A stretch of DNA of 64,000 bases from Halochromatium sp. (GTDB lineage Bacteria; Pseudomonadota; Gammaproteobacteria; Chromatiales; Chromatiaceae), in contig POWB01000009.1 of NCBI GenBank assembly GCA_010912705.1, forward strand, positions 99,083 through 163,082, given 5' to 3'. The stretch's first letter is position 1. Every line of letters begins with the position of its first letter. The position numbers were made by a program, and so were the translations under genes. Of this stretch, positions 8,952 through 17,491 are shown piece by piece. The notes below the pieces were generated by a model. It saw nothing but the letters and a program-made list of their open reading frames with translations, did not search any database and had not been told where the DNA came from.

Positions 8952-9415
8952 ATGAAACAGACGCTTGACCTCCTCGTCATCGGCGCCGGCTGGGCCGGCC
9001 TCTATGCGGCTAAATATGCATCAGCGGGCCGGTGACGGAGTTCACCGGTGCCGTCGTCCATACCGCCGAGCTCAAACATCCGCTCGATCTGGGCGTTGGC
9101 GCGGGCGATCACGTCATCGTCTACGGCGGCGGCGAGACCGCGACCGATGTTGTGCACGACCTTGCGACTGGAACGGCGGCCGAGATCACCTGGGCGATCC
9201 GCGGCGGGCAGCACTTCTTCCGCAAGGCGCCGCTCCGGCGCGGCCAGCCGCCAGGTGTCTACGATCGGCACGACATGACGCTTGACGAGTACTCATCCGG
9301 TGCCATCGGTGTCATGACCTCGGCGAAGAATGCCGCGCCGGGGATGCGCCATCTCGGCAATCTCGAAACCTCAGGTAGTCTCTTCTCTTACCAGGGCCAC
9401 GGTGTTGCCGAGTGG
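8952..9415 (+). pseudogene. Flavin monooxygenase remnant, copy 1 (internal deletion)
   Basis: An ATG at 8952 starts a clear FAD-binding N-terminus (LLVIGAGWAGLYAAKYAS) that breaks after about 23 codons. It is joined to a mid-protein segment with the NAD(P)H-binding motif HVIVYGGGETATDVVHDL and continues to about GSLFSYQGHGVAEWLP. The order matches Baeyer-Villiger/FMO-type monooxygenases, but more than 100 residues between the two nucleotide-binding motifs are missing and the C-terminus dissolves into unrelated sequence. The section from 9020 on is repeated at 10484. It cannot encode a working enzyme. Confidence 0.75.
9020..9362 (+). repeat. Direct repeat, copy 1 (343 bp of monooxygenase gene)
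   Basis: This segment is nearly identical to 10484-10832. Both start at ATCAGCGGGCCGGTGACG and end near GGGATGCG(C/T)CATCTCGG. Copy 2 carries a 6-bp in-frame addition. The two copies flank the TacA/TacT-type toxin-antitoxin pair. Confidence 0.85.
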
Positions 9416-9502
9416 CTACCCGTAACGCTGAACTCATGCATATTCTTCGTCGCATTCGCTATCGGGTTTTTCAGGTCAGGAAATGTTGCGAATGAGGTTT
9501 GC

Positions 9503-10045
9503 TCAACCCGGACGATCTGCTTCGGGTGACGCGTGTTCTGCGCGCGCTGCCCTGCCCATTGAGGCAGTGACCTTTGCCGACAGGAACAACAACAGCGGGT
9601 TATCTGGTGCTGATTCAAAGCCCAGGCGCCGGTAATAATTTGCCGCCTGTTCATCCAGTGCGTCGACAAACAAACCAATCCCACCGGCTTCGGCGTAGAT
9701 GCGCTGCACGCGCGTCATGGCATCGACCAGCAGCAGTTCGCCCAGACCCTTGCGCTGATACTGACTGTCGACAGCCAAGCGCCCCAGCCGTACACCGGGG
9801 ATGCGACCTGGTAACTTTTTGCGCCAGGCTTCGGGCAGATGCCGGTTGTCGAGTTCTGCCAGCGTTAGCGCGTAATAGCCGCAAATGCGCTCTGGCGCTT
9901 CCTCGCGAACGGCGACGAAGGTCTTCGACAGCCCTTTGTCCTGATGCTGACGGGCGACCTGCCACAGCCAGCTGTTCAGTTCCTGTCGGCCGCAGTCGAA
10001 GCCCTGCCGATCATGACTCCCAGTTAAAGCTTGTACCTGTATCAT
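9503..10045 (-). CDS. GNAT toxin of a TacA/TacT-type toxin-antitoxin pair
   Basis: The 180-residue acetyltransferase has the GNAT toxin layout: FDCGRQELNSWLW, FVAVREEAPERICGYYALT, the strand GVRLGRLAV, the acetyl-CoA loop YQRKGLGELLL, and the closing VDALDEQAANYYRRLGF. The family acetylates the amino group of charged tRNAs. The ATG at 10045 lies inside the antitoxin gene, whose stop is at 10011, so the two frames overlap by 35 bases and are translationally coupled. About 20 C-terminal residues (RAARAEHASPEADRPG) lie beyond the usual family end and may be read-through of foreign flank. Confidence 0.85.
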   Translation of the reverse strand: MIQVQALTGSHDRQGFDCGRQELNSWLWQVARQHQDKGLSKTFVAVREEAPERICGYYALTLAELDNRHLPEAWRKKLPGRIPGVRLGRLAVDSQYQRKGLGELLLVDAMTRVQRIYAEAGGIGLFVDALDEQAANYYRRLGFESAPDNPLLLFLSAKVTASMGRAARAEHASPEADRPG

Positions 10046-10322
10046 CGCGTTTGGCTGTCTGGTAACGGGTCAGGGCGGCTTTCAACGTGGCATTGGGCTC
10101 AGGCGGGTTGTCCATCAGGTCGAGCAACCAGTTCCAGTCGCGCGGCGAGAGGCGGATGACCTCTTGGCGCTCGATGACCTCCTGAGCCTCTTTCAGCGCA
10201 GCTTGTACCAGAAACTGATTGACCGTGGCGCCGGTCAGTTCGGCGGCATGGCACAAGGTTTCATAAACGTCGTGGGGCACGCGTGCCCCGATGCGGTCTT
10301 GTTTAGTGGTGGCGGTTCGCAT
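10011..10322 (-). CDS. DUF1778 (TacA-type) ribbon-helix-helix antitoxin
   Basis: The 103-residue protein starts with a ribbon-helix-helix DNA-binding segment (DRIGARVPHDVYETLCHAAELTGATVNQFLVQAAL) and ends with a toxin-wrapping tail (SPRDWNWLLDLMDNPPEPNATLKAAL), the standard DUF1778 architecture. It neutralises the adjacent GNAT toxin and should repress its own promoter. The start ATG 10322 lies 41 bases downstream of paired GGCGCC palindromes that overlap a possible promoter. Confidence 0.87.
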   Translation of the reverse strand: MRTATTKQDRIGARVPHDVYETLCHAAELTGATVNQFLVQAALKEAQEVIERQEVIRLSPRDWNWLLDLMDNPPEPNATLKAALTRYQTAKRDDTGTSFNWES

Positions 10323-10363
10323 GTTCCATGCTCCAGCGAGTGCTTGAGCGCCTAGTCTATCAC

Positions 10364-10384
10364 TGGCGCCAATTTGGCGCCAAA
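10364..10384 (-). promoter_or_regulatory. Putative TacA operator and promoter (paired GGCGCC palindromes)
   Basis: Two adjacent palindromes, TGGCGCCA and TTGGCGCCAA, lie 41-62 bases upstream of the antitoxin ATG. Read on the minus strand, a TTGGCG -35 and a TAGACT -10 are separated by 18 bases and overlap the palindromes. That arrangement fits self-repression by the ribbon-helix-helix antitoxin. The sites are seen; the function is inferred. Confidence 0.45.
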
Positions 10385-10483
10385 AAAACGGAGGGATTGT
10401 GGCAGGTCGACACCGAAGACGGGCGCAGATTCACCGCCAAACGGCTTGCCGTTGCGACCGGTGCCCATCAGCGCCGCCGGCCA

Positions 10484-10832
10484 ATCAGCGGGCCGGTGAC
10501 GGAGTTCACCGGCACCGTCGTCCATACCGCCGAGCTCAAGCATCCGCTCGATCTAGGCGTCGGGGCGGGCGATCACGTCATCGTCTACGGCGGCGGCGAG
10601 ACCGCGGCCGATGTCGTCCACGACCTTGCGACTGGAACGGCGGCCAAGATCACCTGGGCGATCCACGGCGGGCAGCACTTCTTTCGCAAGGCGCCGCTCC
10701 GGCGTGGCCGCGGCCAGCCGCCAAGTGCCTACGATCGGCACGACATGGCGCTTGATGAGTATTCGTCCGGCGCCATCGGCGTCATGACCTCGGCGAAGAA
10801 TGCCGTGCCGGGGATGCGTCATCTCGGAAATC
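10484..10832 (+). repeat. Direct repeat, copy 2 (349 bp of monooxygenase gene)
   Basis: This is the partner of 9020-9362 in the same orientation. It differs at scattered positions and by a 6-bp addition near CGTGGCCGCGGCCAG. Confidence 0.85.
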
Positions 10833-10849
10833 CGACACAAGAAAAAGAT

Positions 10850-11026
10850 ATCTCGCGCAGAGACGCAAAGGCGCAGAGAAGAAGAGAAGAAGAGAAGAAG
10901 AGAAGAAGATGAAGAACAAGAGAAGCGCACTGGGAACATCGAGCAAGCTCTTTCTTCCTTTGCGCCTCTGCGTCTCTGCGCGAGCCTCTTCTTGCCACGT
11001 CACAACCTCACGCGACCTCATGTCGA
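10850..11026 (+). repeat. Dispersed hairpin repeat element, copy A
   Basis: About 175 bp with imperfect inverted ends (CTCGCGCAGAGACGCAAAGG near the left, CCTTTGCGCCTCTGCGTCTC near the right) around a purine-rich GAAGAGAAGAA core. The reverse complement closely matches 30100-30262, including the flanking GACATGAGGTCGCGT and TGGCAAGAAGAGGCTCGCGC. It encodes nothing and behaves like a small non-autonomous mobile or REP-like element. Spurious ORFs in the track come from it. Confidence 0.75.
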
Positions 11027-11184
11027 GGCCGTACCCTGTAGACTGAGTCTGGTTTCAGCGAGCGTATGCACCGGCTATCATCACGCTCTTGGCCGGGCAG
11101 CCGGGGTGCGATCGTTGTTGGTGCTGAGGTGGCCGTTCCAATCGGAACTGATCGATACTGATCGCTTATCTATAGAGGTGTTGG

Positions 11185-12147
11185 TTGGCAATGAATTACG
11201 CAACGCGCAAGCGGGTTCTGGTGACCGGCGGCGCCGGCTTTGTTGGCTCACACCTCTGTGAGCGACTGCTGGCCGAGGGGCAGGATGTGCTCTGTGTCGA
11301 CAACTTCTTTACCGGCACCAAAGACAATATCGCCCACCTGCTCGCGAACCCCTATTTCGAGCTGCTGCGCCACGACGTCACCTTCCCGCTGTATCTGGAA
11401 GTCGACGAGATCTACAACCTCGCCTGTCCCGCCTCGCCGATCCACTATCAGTTCGATCCGGTGCAGACCACCAAGACCAGTGTGCACGGCGCGATCAATA
11501 TGCTCGGGCTCGCCAAGCGGGTAAAGGCGAAGATCCTGCAGGCCTCCACCAGCGAGGTCTACGGTGACCCGACTGTGCACCCACAGCCCGAGCACTACTG
11601 GGGTAACGTCAATCCGATTGGCCAGCGCGCCTGCTACGACGAGGGCAAGCGTTGCGCCGAAACCCTGTTCTTTGACTATCGACGCCAGCATGGGCTGGTT
11701 GTCAAGGTTGCGCGCATCTTCAACACCTACGGACCGCGGATGCATCCGAACGATGGTCGGGTGGTGTCGAACTTCATCATGCAGGCCCTGGAGAATCGGC
11801 CGATCACCCTCTACGGCGAGGGGACCCAGACCCGGTCGTTCTGCTATGTGGACGATCTCATCGACGGGCTGCTCCGGTTGATGAACAGCGCCGATGAGCT
11901 GGCTGGACCGGTGAATCTGGGCAATCCGCAAGAGTTCACGATGATCGAGCTGGCGCAAACGATTCTGGATCTGACCGGTTCACGCTCAACCCTGGTGCAT
12001 GCCCCGCTACCGCCTGATGATCCGCGGCAACGCCAGCCAGATATCGCGCTTGCACGCGAGCGGTTGGGTTGGGAGCCACGGGTGGCGCTGCACGAGGGGT
12101 TACAGTCCACCATCGCCTACTTCGAGCAGTTGCTCGGTCGGCGCTGA
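11185..12147 (+). CDS. UDP-glucuronic acid decarboxylase (UDP-xylose synthase)
   Basis: This 320-residue extended short-chain dehydrogenase converts UDP-glucuronate to UDP-xylose, a precursor of surface polysaccharide. The NAD-binding motif [12 protein letters not shown] lies at the N-terminus. The catalytic Thr/Ser region is ASTSEVYG and the YxxxK motif is YDEGK. The segment [21 protein letters not shown] is diagnostic of the UXS subfamily. ATG 11191, just after a purine-rich AGAGGTG, is the more likely start than the TTG at 11185. It converges with the moaD end at 12189. Confidence 0.93.
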   Translation: MAMNYATRKRVLVTGGAGFVGSHLCERLLAEGQDVLCVDNFFTGTKDNIAHLLANPYFELLRHDVTFPLYLEVDEIYNLACPASPIHYQFDPVQTTKTSVHGAINMLGLAKRVKAKILQASTSEVYGDPTVHPQPEHYWGNVNPIGQRACYDEGKRCAETLFFDYRRQHGLVVKVARIFNTYGPRMHPNDGRVVSNFIMQALENRPITLYGEGTQTRSFCYVDDLIDGLLRLMNSADELAGPVNLGNPQEFTMIELAQTILDLTGSRSTLVHAPLPPDDPRQRQPDIALARERLGWEPRVALHEGLQSTIAYFEQLLGRR

Positions 12148-12188
12148 CGGGCGGCCTCATCGAATCCGTGATCGTCGGGCTTCAGCCT

Positions 12189-12440
12189 TCAGCCGCCAGT
12201 CACAGGCGGGAAGAAGGCGACCTCATCGCCATCGGCAACGCCGCTATCAGGGCGTGCCATCTCCTGATTGACTGCCGCAAGGATGCGCTGCTCTGGCGCG
12301 AGCGCTGCTGCCCAAGGCTCGCCACGCGCGCAGAGAAAGGCCCTCAGCTCGGCGACGGTGGCTCCTGCGCTCGGCTCGATGGCTTCGGTATCGCGTCCGA
12401 GCTGCTCGCGGAGGCTGGCGAAGTAGCGCAATTGGATCAT
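12189..12440 (-). CDS. moaD: Molybdopterin synthase small subunit MoaD
   Basis: The 83-residue ubiquitin-like protein ends in PPVTGG, the double-glycine tail that is thiocarboxylated and donates sulfur to precursor Z in molybdopterin synthesis. The start is taken at ATG 12440 (MIQLRYFASL), which overlaps the moeA stop in an ATGA arrangement. The track start at 12452 is a GTG inside moeA. It is the last gene of moaB-moeA-moaD. The large subunit gene moaE does not follow and must be elsewhere. Confidence 0.9.
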   Translation of the reverse strand: MIQLRYFASLREQLGRDTEAIEPSAGATVAELRAFLCARGEPWAAALAPEQRILAAVNQEMARPDSGVADGDEVAFFPPVTGG

Positions 12441-13912
12441 CGACTCGCGCACCCGGGTACCAGCTCGCTGAATGGCAGAAAGGCAACCAGATCACCGATC
12501 GCAATGCTCTCGCCCGGCGGGATCACTACCAACCCATTGGCCCAGGTCAATGAGCTGAGTGCCGCCGATGAGCTGCTGTGAAAGCGCTGAATCGACGCTT
12601 GACCGGCCGAATCGAACGCCACCCGCGCCCGTTGATAGTCGTGACGCTTGACCGGCTTGGTCAGCTCGAAGCCTGCAGGCAGCATGAGCGGTGTTGGCAT
12701 CCTGGCCGCGCTGATGCCCTGCATGCGCTCGATGAACGGCCGCGCGAACAGGCAAAAGGTCACGAACAGCGAGACCGGATTGCCGGGGCTGCCGATGAAC
12801 GGCGTCTCCCTGATGCGCCCGAAGGCGAGCGGTTTGCCCGGCTTCATCGCCACCCGCCAGAGGTCGAGGCTACCGAGCTGCTCGACCGCGGGGCGCACAT
12901 GGTCCTCTTCGCCGACCGAGACGCCGCCGCTGGCCATGACCAAGTCGGCCTGCTCGGCGGCATGGCTGAGTGCGGCGAGCGTTGCCTCGCGGTCGTCCTT
13001 GACGATCCCCAGGTCAATCACTTCGCAGCCGAGCCCCTGCAGCAAGGCGCGGAACAGAAATCGATTCGAGTTGTAGATCTGGCCTGGAGCCAATGGCTCG
13101 CCGGGCATGACCAGCTCGTCACCGCTGGCGAGCATGGCGACGCGCAGCCGGCGAAACACCTGCAGCTGCGCGGCGCCGACACCAGCGGCAAGACCTAAGT
13201 GCTGGGGGCCGAGCCGCGTCCCGGCGGCGAGCACCTGCGAGCCGGCTTGCAGCTCTTCGCCACGCCGGCGGATGTTGTCACCGGCGCTGATCTCGGCGTT
13301 GACCCTGACCCCATCGCGCTCTGGCTCGCAGACCTCCTGGACCACCACCGTGTCGGCCCCCTCGGGCAGCGGCGCGCCGGTAAAGATGCGCGCTGCGGTA
13401 CCCGGCATGAGCGGAGTACCACAGTGGCCGGCAGCAATACGCTGGCTCAGCGGCAGCCAGCCGTTGCTTGCCTGGAGATCAGCAGCGCGTAGCGCATAGC
13501 CGTCCATTGCGCTGTTATCCCAGCCGGGTAGATCGGCGCGACTGATGACCGGCTTGGCGAGCACTCGACCGAGGCAGTCCATGGTGGGCAGCCATTCGCT
13601 GCCGTCGATGACGCGCGCCGCGGCGAGTAACTGTGTCGATGCCTCTTCGACACTAAGCGGTTTGGTGGCCGGCGATCGCGTGCTGGATTGAGCGATCTGG
13701 CTGGCCTCGCAATCGTTGACGGATGGAGGGTCACCAGATTGGGCTGCGGCGGTGTCGCGCGCGTCCTTCACCGAGGTTCCCTTCGGGGTCCGCGCCGAGG
13801 TCGCCGCATCCTGGCCAAAGGTCGTCTGGGTCTCGCGGTCCGTGTCGGTCGTGGTCGCGGCGTGGGACCCAGTGGCTGCGGTATGCCGGTTGTCATGCAT
13901 GCTACTGGTCAT
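12437..13912 (-). CDS. moeA: Molybdopterin molybdenumtransferase MoeA
   Basis: MoeA inserts molybdate into adenylylated molybdopterin. The family sequence begins at about residue 75 (PLSVEEASTQLLAAARVI) and includes PGWDNSAMDGYALRAADL, FTGAPLPEGADTVVVQE, the GDELVMPGEPL loop, SGGVSVGEEDHV and GSPGNPVSLFVTF. The first 75 residues are low complexity, rich in Thr, Ala, Ser and Asp, and not part of the family. ATG 13912 lies 4 bases after the moaB stop. The longer track frame (591 residues) only reads antisense to moaB. A start at a later GTG would remove most of the odd extension. Confidence 0.92.
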   Translation of the reverse strand: MTSSMHDNRHTAATGSHAATTTDTDRETQTTFGQDAATSARTPKGTSVKDARDTAAAQSGDPPSVNDCEASQIAQSSTRSPATKPLSVEEASTQLLAAARVIDGSEWLPTMDCLGRVLAKPVISRADLPGWDNSAMDGYALRAADLQASNGWLPLSQRIAAGHCGTPLMPGTAARIFTGAPLPEGADTVVVQEVCEPERDGVRVNAEISAGDNIRRRGEELQAGSQVLAAGTRLGPQHLGLAAGVGAAQLQVFRRLRVAMLASGDELVMPGEPLAPGQIYNSNRFLFRALLQGLGCEVIDLGIVKDDREATLAALSHAAEQADLVMASGGVSVGEEDHVRPAVEQLGSLDLWRVAMKPGKPLAFGRIRETPFIGSPGNPVSLFVTFCLFARPFIERMQGISAARMPTPLMLPAGFELTKPVKRHDYQRARVAFDSAGQASIQRFHSSSSAALSSLTWANGLVVIPPGESIAIGDLVAFLPFSELVPGCASR

Positions 13913-13916
13913 GTGC

Positions 13917-14447
13917 TCATTGCTCGCCGAAGCGAGCGATGAGCTGGGAGAAGTTGCAGGGCCGGGTGCGGCTGTCCAACTGCGGCTGCAGGATCTGCTC
14001 CCAAGCGGTGCGGCAGGCGCCGGTGGAGCCGGGCAGGCAGAACAGCAGGGTACCGTTGGCGATGCCGGCGACGGCGCGTGATTGCACGGTCGAGGCGCCG
14101 ATCTCTTGATAGGAGATCTGCCGGAACAGTTCGCCAAAGCCATCGATAGTCTTGTCGAACAGCGGGGCGATCGCCTCAGGCGTGCTGTCGCGACCGGTAA
14201 TGCCGGTGCCACCGGTGCTGATCACCACCTGCACCTCGGGGTCGGCGATCCAGCGCGAGAACAGCGCGCGGAGTTGGTAGACATCGTCTTTGCAGATCAC
14301 CTGATCGGCGAGCCGATGGCCGGCGGCGCTGAGTTGCTCGCGCAGATAGGTGCCGGAGGTATCGTTGTCGGCAGTGCGGCTGTCGGAGACCGTCGCCAGC
14401 GCGATCGGCAAGCACATGAAGGGGGCGTCGTTAGGGGTTCGGCTCAT
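13917..14447 (-). CDS. moaB: Molybdenum cofactor biosynthesis protein MoaB
   Basis: The 176-residue protein has the MoaB/Mog fold that adenylylates molybdopterin before molybdenum insertion. Recognisable segments are [16 protein letters not shown] near the start, [19 protein letters not shown] for the substrate loop, and [16 protein letters not shown]. The N-terminus with TADNDTSG is typical of MoaB rather than Mog. It is the first gene of moaB-moeA-moaD, with only 4 bases to moeA. Confidence 0.92.
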   Translation of the reverse strand: MSRTPNDAPFMCLPIALATVSDSRTADNDTSGTYLREQLSAAGHRLADQVICKDDVYQLRALFSRWIADPEVQVVISTGGTGITGRDSTPEAIAPLFDKTIDGFGELFRQISYQEIGASTVQSRAVAGIANGTLLFCLPGSTGACRTAWEQILQPQLDSRTRPCNFSQLIARFGEQ

Positions 14448-14719
14448 GCTGTTAGGCTCATCGTTCGATTAATTACAGAGATTGGCTCGTCTGGCGGGCG
14501 TTGAATCAGGGCAAATGCGGCTTCCAAGGAGGCGTTTGAACCCTGCTTCACTCGCGTCAAATCGCCGCGCTTGGCCTGGCCTTCGCCGATACTGCCATAG
14601 CCCGTTGCGCGCACTGTGCGAATCTGCGCCTTCTTGGGTGTCTCACCAACCATCCCGACAGCTTGATAACGGCAGCCTGCCCATGTGTCCAGAACAAGGC
14701 TTTTGAATACCGCACTCAT
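14444..14719 (-). CDS. Small hypothetical protein coupled to the HEPN gene
   Basis: The 91-codon frame starts with ATG 14719, overlapping the HEPN stop in an ATGA arrangement, and ends 4 bases inside moaB. I do not recognise it. It is basic, with no signal or membrane segment. The overlap is the main reason to list it, since it places the frame third in the MNT-HEPN operon. It may be spurious or the remnant of a longer gene. Confidence 0.3.
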   Translation of the reverse strand: MSAVFKSLVLDTWAGCRYQAVGMVGETPKKAQIRTVRATGYGSIGEGQAKRGDLTRVKQGSNASLEAAFALIQRPPDEPISVINRTMSLTA

Positions 14720-15144
14720 AGCGTGTCATCGTTGTCGCCTGACTGTTCCGGCATGAACATCGCCCGCATCGCGGCGACGAAGGTTTCAGCCTGTTCCACC
14801 ATCTCCTGCGCGTCAGCAGGTTCGACGGAATCGCCGTTGTAATCAGCCACCAGCCGGATTTCGTGCGCTCTATTCAGGAGCCGTCCGACCTCTTTCGATA
14901 CCGGGCCGTTCTTGACCAGAAAGTTGCCGAAAGCGCCGATCATGCCGCTATGGGTGCGCCCAATATCCGGCTCGACCGGTGCGCCCGATGCCAGTAGTGC
15001 AGCACGGGCGGCGTCGAACATAGCGTAGTAGACACGGTTAGCTGCGCCATCCATGTCGCCGAAATCGAGCAAGGCTCGGGCGGACGAGTACGCTGTGTCA
15101 GCCTTCGCCATCAAGGCGGCTGGCGTCAGTTGTCGATTGCTCAC
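14716..15144 (-). CDS. HEPN-domain toxin of an MNT/HEPN pair
   Basis: The 142-residue all-helical HEPN protein has the signatures AANRVYYAMFDAARAALL, RTHSGMIGAFGNFLV and LLNRAHEIRLVADYNGD. HEPN toxins are RNases; RLLNRAH fits the R-x(4-6)-H pattern, though whether it is catalytic is uncertain. The start is set at GTG 15144, which overlaps the stop of the nucleotidyltransferase gene in GTGA. The 165-residue track version adds residues read antisense over that gene's frame. The order nucleotidyltransferase then HEPN, with overlap, is the usual MNT-HEPN module. Confidence 0.85.
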   Translation of the reverse strand: MSNRQLTPAALMAKADTAYSSARALLDFGDMDGAANRVYYAMFDAARAALLASGAPVEPDIGRTHSGMIGAFGNFLVKNGPVSKEVGRLLNRAHEIRLVADYNGDSVEPADAQEMVEQAETFVAAMRAMFMPEQSGDNDDTL

Positions 15145-15479
15145 AGGCGAACACCCTCCCGGTTGATGTTTCGCAGCAAGGCAGGGTTCGAATAATTCTC
15201 CGGGTGCTCCCATTCGTCGAGCCAGATCGGAAGTGGCGAGACGAGGATGCCCGTTTCGAGCAGGACATCAAAGGCAACATCGGCCATCTCCAGTTTGGCG
15301 GTCAGAAAGCGTTGATGCTCGCCGCGCAACAGCACAGCCACGTCCGCATCGCTATCCGGGTGGTGCGTGCCACGCGCACGGCTGCCATAAACGATGGCTC
15401 CTGCTATGTCGTAACGGCTGGCGATCAAGGTGAGGAAGCGGCGGACAGCTTGCTCGGTGTCATGGTCGATGCGATTCAT
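15141..15479 (-). CDS. MNT-type nucleotidyltransferase antitoxin
   Basis: The 112-residue minimal nucleotidyltransferase has the motif GSRARGTHHPDSDADVAVL, an exact GS-x(10)-D-x-D. In MNT/HEPN systems this enzyme adenylylates the HEPN RNase and silences it. The start is ATG 15479 (MNRIDHDTEQAV); the track frame extends far upstream without homology. The stop overlaps the HEPN GTG. Confidence 0.87.
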   Translation of the reverse strand: MNRIDHDTEQAVRRFLTLIASRYDIAGAIVYGSRARGTHHPDSDADVAVLLRGEHQRFLTAKLEMADVAFDVLLETGILVSPLPIWLDEWEHPENYSNPALLRNINREGVRL

Positions 15480-15571
15480 ACGAAGTCCATCATGAAATCC
15501 GATTCGATGATAGATCAAGGCCGGGGGAAAACAGCAACACAATCCGGTTTCGCGACTGAGCCACGCCGCGC

Positions 15572-15943
15572 CTACAGCCAGCGCGGGATCAGGATCAGCG
15601 CCCAGATGGTGGCGGCGAAGCTGATGCTCATGAAAACGGCCGCTGAGGCGATGTCCTTGGCCCGCGCCGAGAGTTCGTTGCGCTCTAAGCCGACGCGGTC
15701 GACATTGGCCTCGATCGCTGAGTTGAGCAGCTCGACCACCGGCACCAGCAATAGGCTGCCGACCAGCATGGCGTGTTCGACCGGCGTCTGGCCCAGCCAA
15801 AGCGCCAGCGGGATCAGGAAGATGAGGACGAAGACCTCTTGCCGAAAGGCCTCTTCGAGTTCATAGCAGGCCTTGAAGCCCTTCATCGAGTAGCCGAAGG
15901 CATGGATGATCCGGCGCCAGCCGCTGACGTTGTGATTGGCCAT
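15572..15943 (-). CDS. dgkA: Diacylglycerol kinase DgkA
   Basis: The 123-residue inner-membrane enzyme phosphorylates diacylglycerol to phosphatidate, recycling lipid by-products of envelope assembly. The family segments EEAFRQEVFVLI and VVELLNSAIEANVDRVG, which hold the active-site Glu and Asn residues, are present. Three membrane helices are visible (about 35-50, 57-75 and 97-117). The start is ATG 15943 (MANHNVSGWRR); the track frame reads further upstream without reason. It lies 19 bases downstream of gcvPB. Confidence 0.93.
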   Translation of the reverse strand: MANHNVSGWRRIIHAFGYSMKGFKACYELEEAFRQEVFVLIFLIPLALWLGQTPVEHAMLVGSLLLVPVVELLNSAIEANVDRVGLERNELSARAKDIASAAVFMSISFAATIWALILIPRWL

Positions 15944-15962
15944 GGTCCTGTCTCGCGTTGGG

Positions 15963-17426
15963 TCAGATGTCCTGCTGGCCCGGCTTCCAGGCGACATCGA
16001 GTTGGCGCGCGGCGCGCACATCATCGAGTCGACGCACAGGCAGGTTGTGCGGTGCCTGCCTGACCGTTTCGGGCTCGTGCTCGGCCTCGGCGCGGATCTG
16101 GATCATCGCCTCGACGAAGCCGTCGAGCGCCTCCTTGGTCTCGGTCTCGGTCGGTTCGATCAGCAGGCATTCCGGCACCAACAGCGGGAAGTAGGTGGTC
16201 GGTGCATGGTAGCCATAGTCGAGCAGGCGCTTGGCGACATCCATGGTGTTGACGCCGAAGTCCTTGGACTCTTTTTTCAATGTGATGATGAACTCATGGC
16301 TGGCACGCCGTTCGGGATAGGCGAGCTGGAAGCCGGCCGCGCGCAGCCGCGCCTGCAGGTAGTTGGCGTTGAGGGTGGCGAACTCGGCGACCCGACGCAT
16401 GCCCTCGGCGCCGAGCAGGCGGGCGTAGATGTAGGCGCGCAGCAGGATGCCCATGTTGCCGCCAAAGGCGGTCAGGCGACCGATGCTCTCGGGGCGGTCA
16501 TCCTCGTCGAGCCAGCGGTAGCGGTCCTGCTCATCGCGCGCGACCAGCGGGATCGGCAGATAGGGCTCGAGCCGCTTCGAGACCCCGACCGGGCCGGCAC
16601 CTGGCCCGCCGCCGCCGTGCGGGGTCGAGAAGGTCTTGTGCAGGTTCATGTGGATGACATCAAAGCCCATGTCGCCGGGCCGCACCTGGCCGAGGATGGC
16701 GTTGAGGTTGGCACCATCGTAATAGAGCAGGCCGCCGGCCTCGTGCACGGTCTTGGCGATGGCTTGAATGTTGCGGTCGAAGACGCCGACGGTGCTCGGG
16801 TTGGTAAGCATGATGCCGGCGGTCTGCGGCCCGACCGCCGCGCGCAGGGCGTCGAGGTCGACGTCGCCGTTGGCCCCGGTGGGCACCTCGCGCACCGTGA
16901 AGCCGGCCATGATCGCCGAGGCCGGATTGGTGCCGTGGGCGGCATCGGGCACCAGCATCTCGCGCCGATACTGATCGCCACGGGCGTCGTGATAGGCGCG
17001 GATCATCATCACCCCGGCCAGCTCGCCTTGGGCGCCAGCCGCCGGCGCCAGCGAGACCGCGTGCATGCCGGTGACGCTCTTCAGCATGTCTTGTAGCTCA
17101 TGCAGGCAGGCCATGATGCCCTGGCTATGGCTCTCCGGTGCGGCGGGGTGGCGCGCCAGGAAGCCGGGCAGCGAGGCCAGGCTATTGCAGGCGCGCGGGT
17201 TGTACTTCATGGTGCAGGAGCCGAGCGGATAGAAGTGCGTGTCGATTGAAAAGTTCTGCTGCGAGAGCCGAGTGTAGTGGCGCACCGCCTGCAGCTCGGA
17301 GACCTCGGGCAGGGCGGCGCGCTGCTTGCGGCGCAGTGCTGGCGGCAGCTCGGCCTGATCGGGCGTTGCGAGCGGTGCCTGCGCGGTGGCGCGGCGGCCG
17401 GGGCGGGAGTGTTCTTGGATGAGCAT
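15963..17426 (-). CDS. gcvPB: Glycine dehydrogenase (decarboxylating) subunit 2, P-protein beta
   Basis: The 487-residue PLP half of the split P-protein decarboxylates glycine and passes the aminomethyl group to lipoyl-GcvH. The PLP lysine lies in [18 protein letters not shown] (about residue 270). [14 protein letters not shown] near residue 65 and [14 protein letters not shown] are further family segments. About 40 Ala/Arg-rich residues precede the conserved start. It is the last gene of gcvT-H-PA-PB. A 65-base gap before it holds GTGAGGAGTGAGGAGTGAG-type short repeats. Confidence 0.95.
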   Translation of the reverse strand: MLIQEHSRPGRRATAQAPLATPDQAELPPALRRKQRAALPEVSELQAVRHYTRLSQQNFSIDTHFYPLGSCTMKYNPRACNSLASLPGFLARHPAAPESHSQGIMACLHELQDMLKSVTGMHAVSLAPAAGAQGELAGVMMIRAYHDARGDQYRREMLVPDAAHGTNPASAIMAGFTVREVPTGANGDVDLDALRAAVGPQTAGIMLTNPSTVGVFDRNIQAIAKTVHEAGGLLYYDGANLNAILGQVRPGDMGFDVIHMNLHKTFSTPHGGGGPGAGPVGVSKRLEPYLPIPLVARDEQDRYRWLDEDDRPESIGRLTAFGGNMGILLRAYIYARLLGAEGMRRVAEFATLNANYLQARLRAAGFQLAYPERRASHEFIITLKKESKDFGVNTMDVAKRLLDYGYHAPTTYFPLLVPECLLIEPTETETKEALDGFVEAMIQIRAEAEHEPETVRQAPHNLPVRRLDDVRAARQLDVAWKPGQQDI

Positions 17427-17491
17427 GGCGGTGGTGAGAAGTGAGTATTGAGTGGTGAGGAGTGAGGAGTGAGTTTTCGGTGGATGGTTCT

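Larger units (their letters stand above)
10334..10835 (+). pseudogene. Flavin monooxygenase remnant, copy 2
   Basis: The frame reads a continuous central part of the monooxygenase: LWQVDTEDGRRFTAKRLAVATGAHQ, the segment missing from copy 1, then the NAD(P)H motif HVIVYGGGETAADVVHDL and on to GMRHLGN. It has no FAD-binding N-terminus. At its 3' end it runs into a hairpin repeat that adds a meaningless RRDAKAQRRREE tail. Together the two copies cover more of the parent gene than either alone, so one gene was probably broken and partly duplicated when the toxin-antitoxin segment arrived. Confidence 0.72.

Noticed and set aside
10782-11021. Small ORFs in the hairpin repeat near 10.9 kb
   Set aside because: Low-complexity translations of a dispersed repeat that recurs at 30.1 kb; not genes.
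15936-17096. 386-codon ORF antisense to gcvPB
   Set aside because: Shadow of gcvPB with no recognisable domain.
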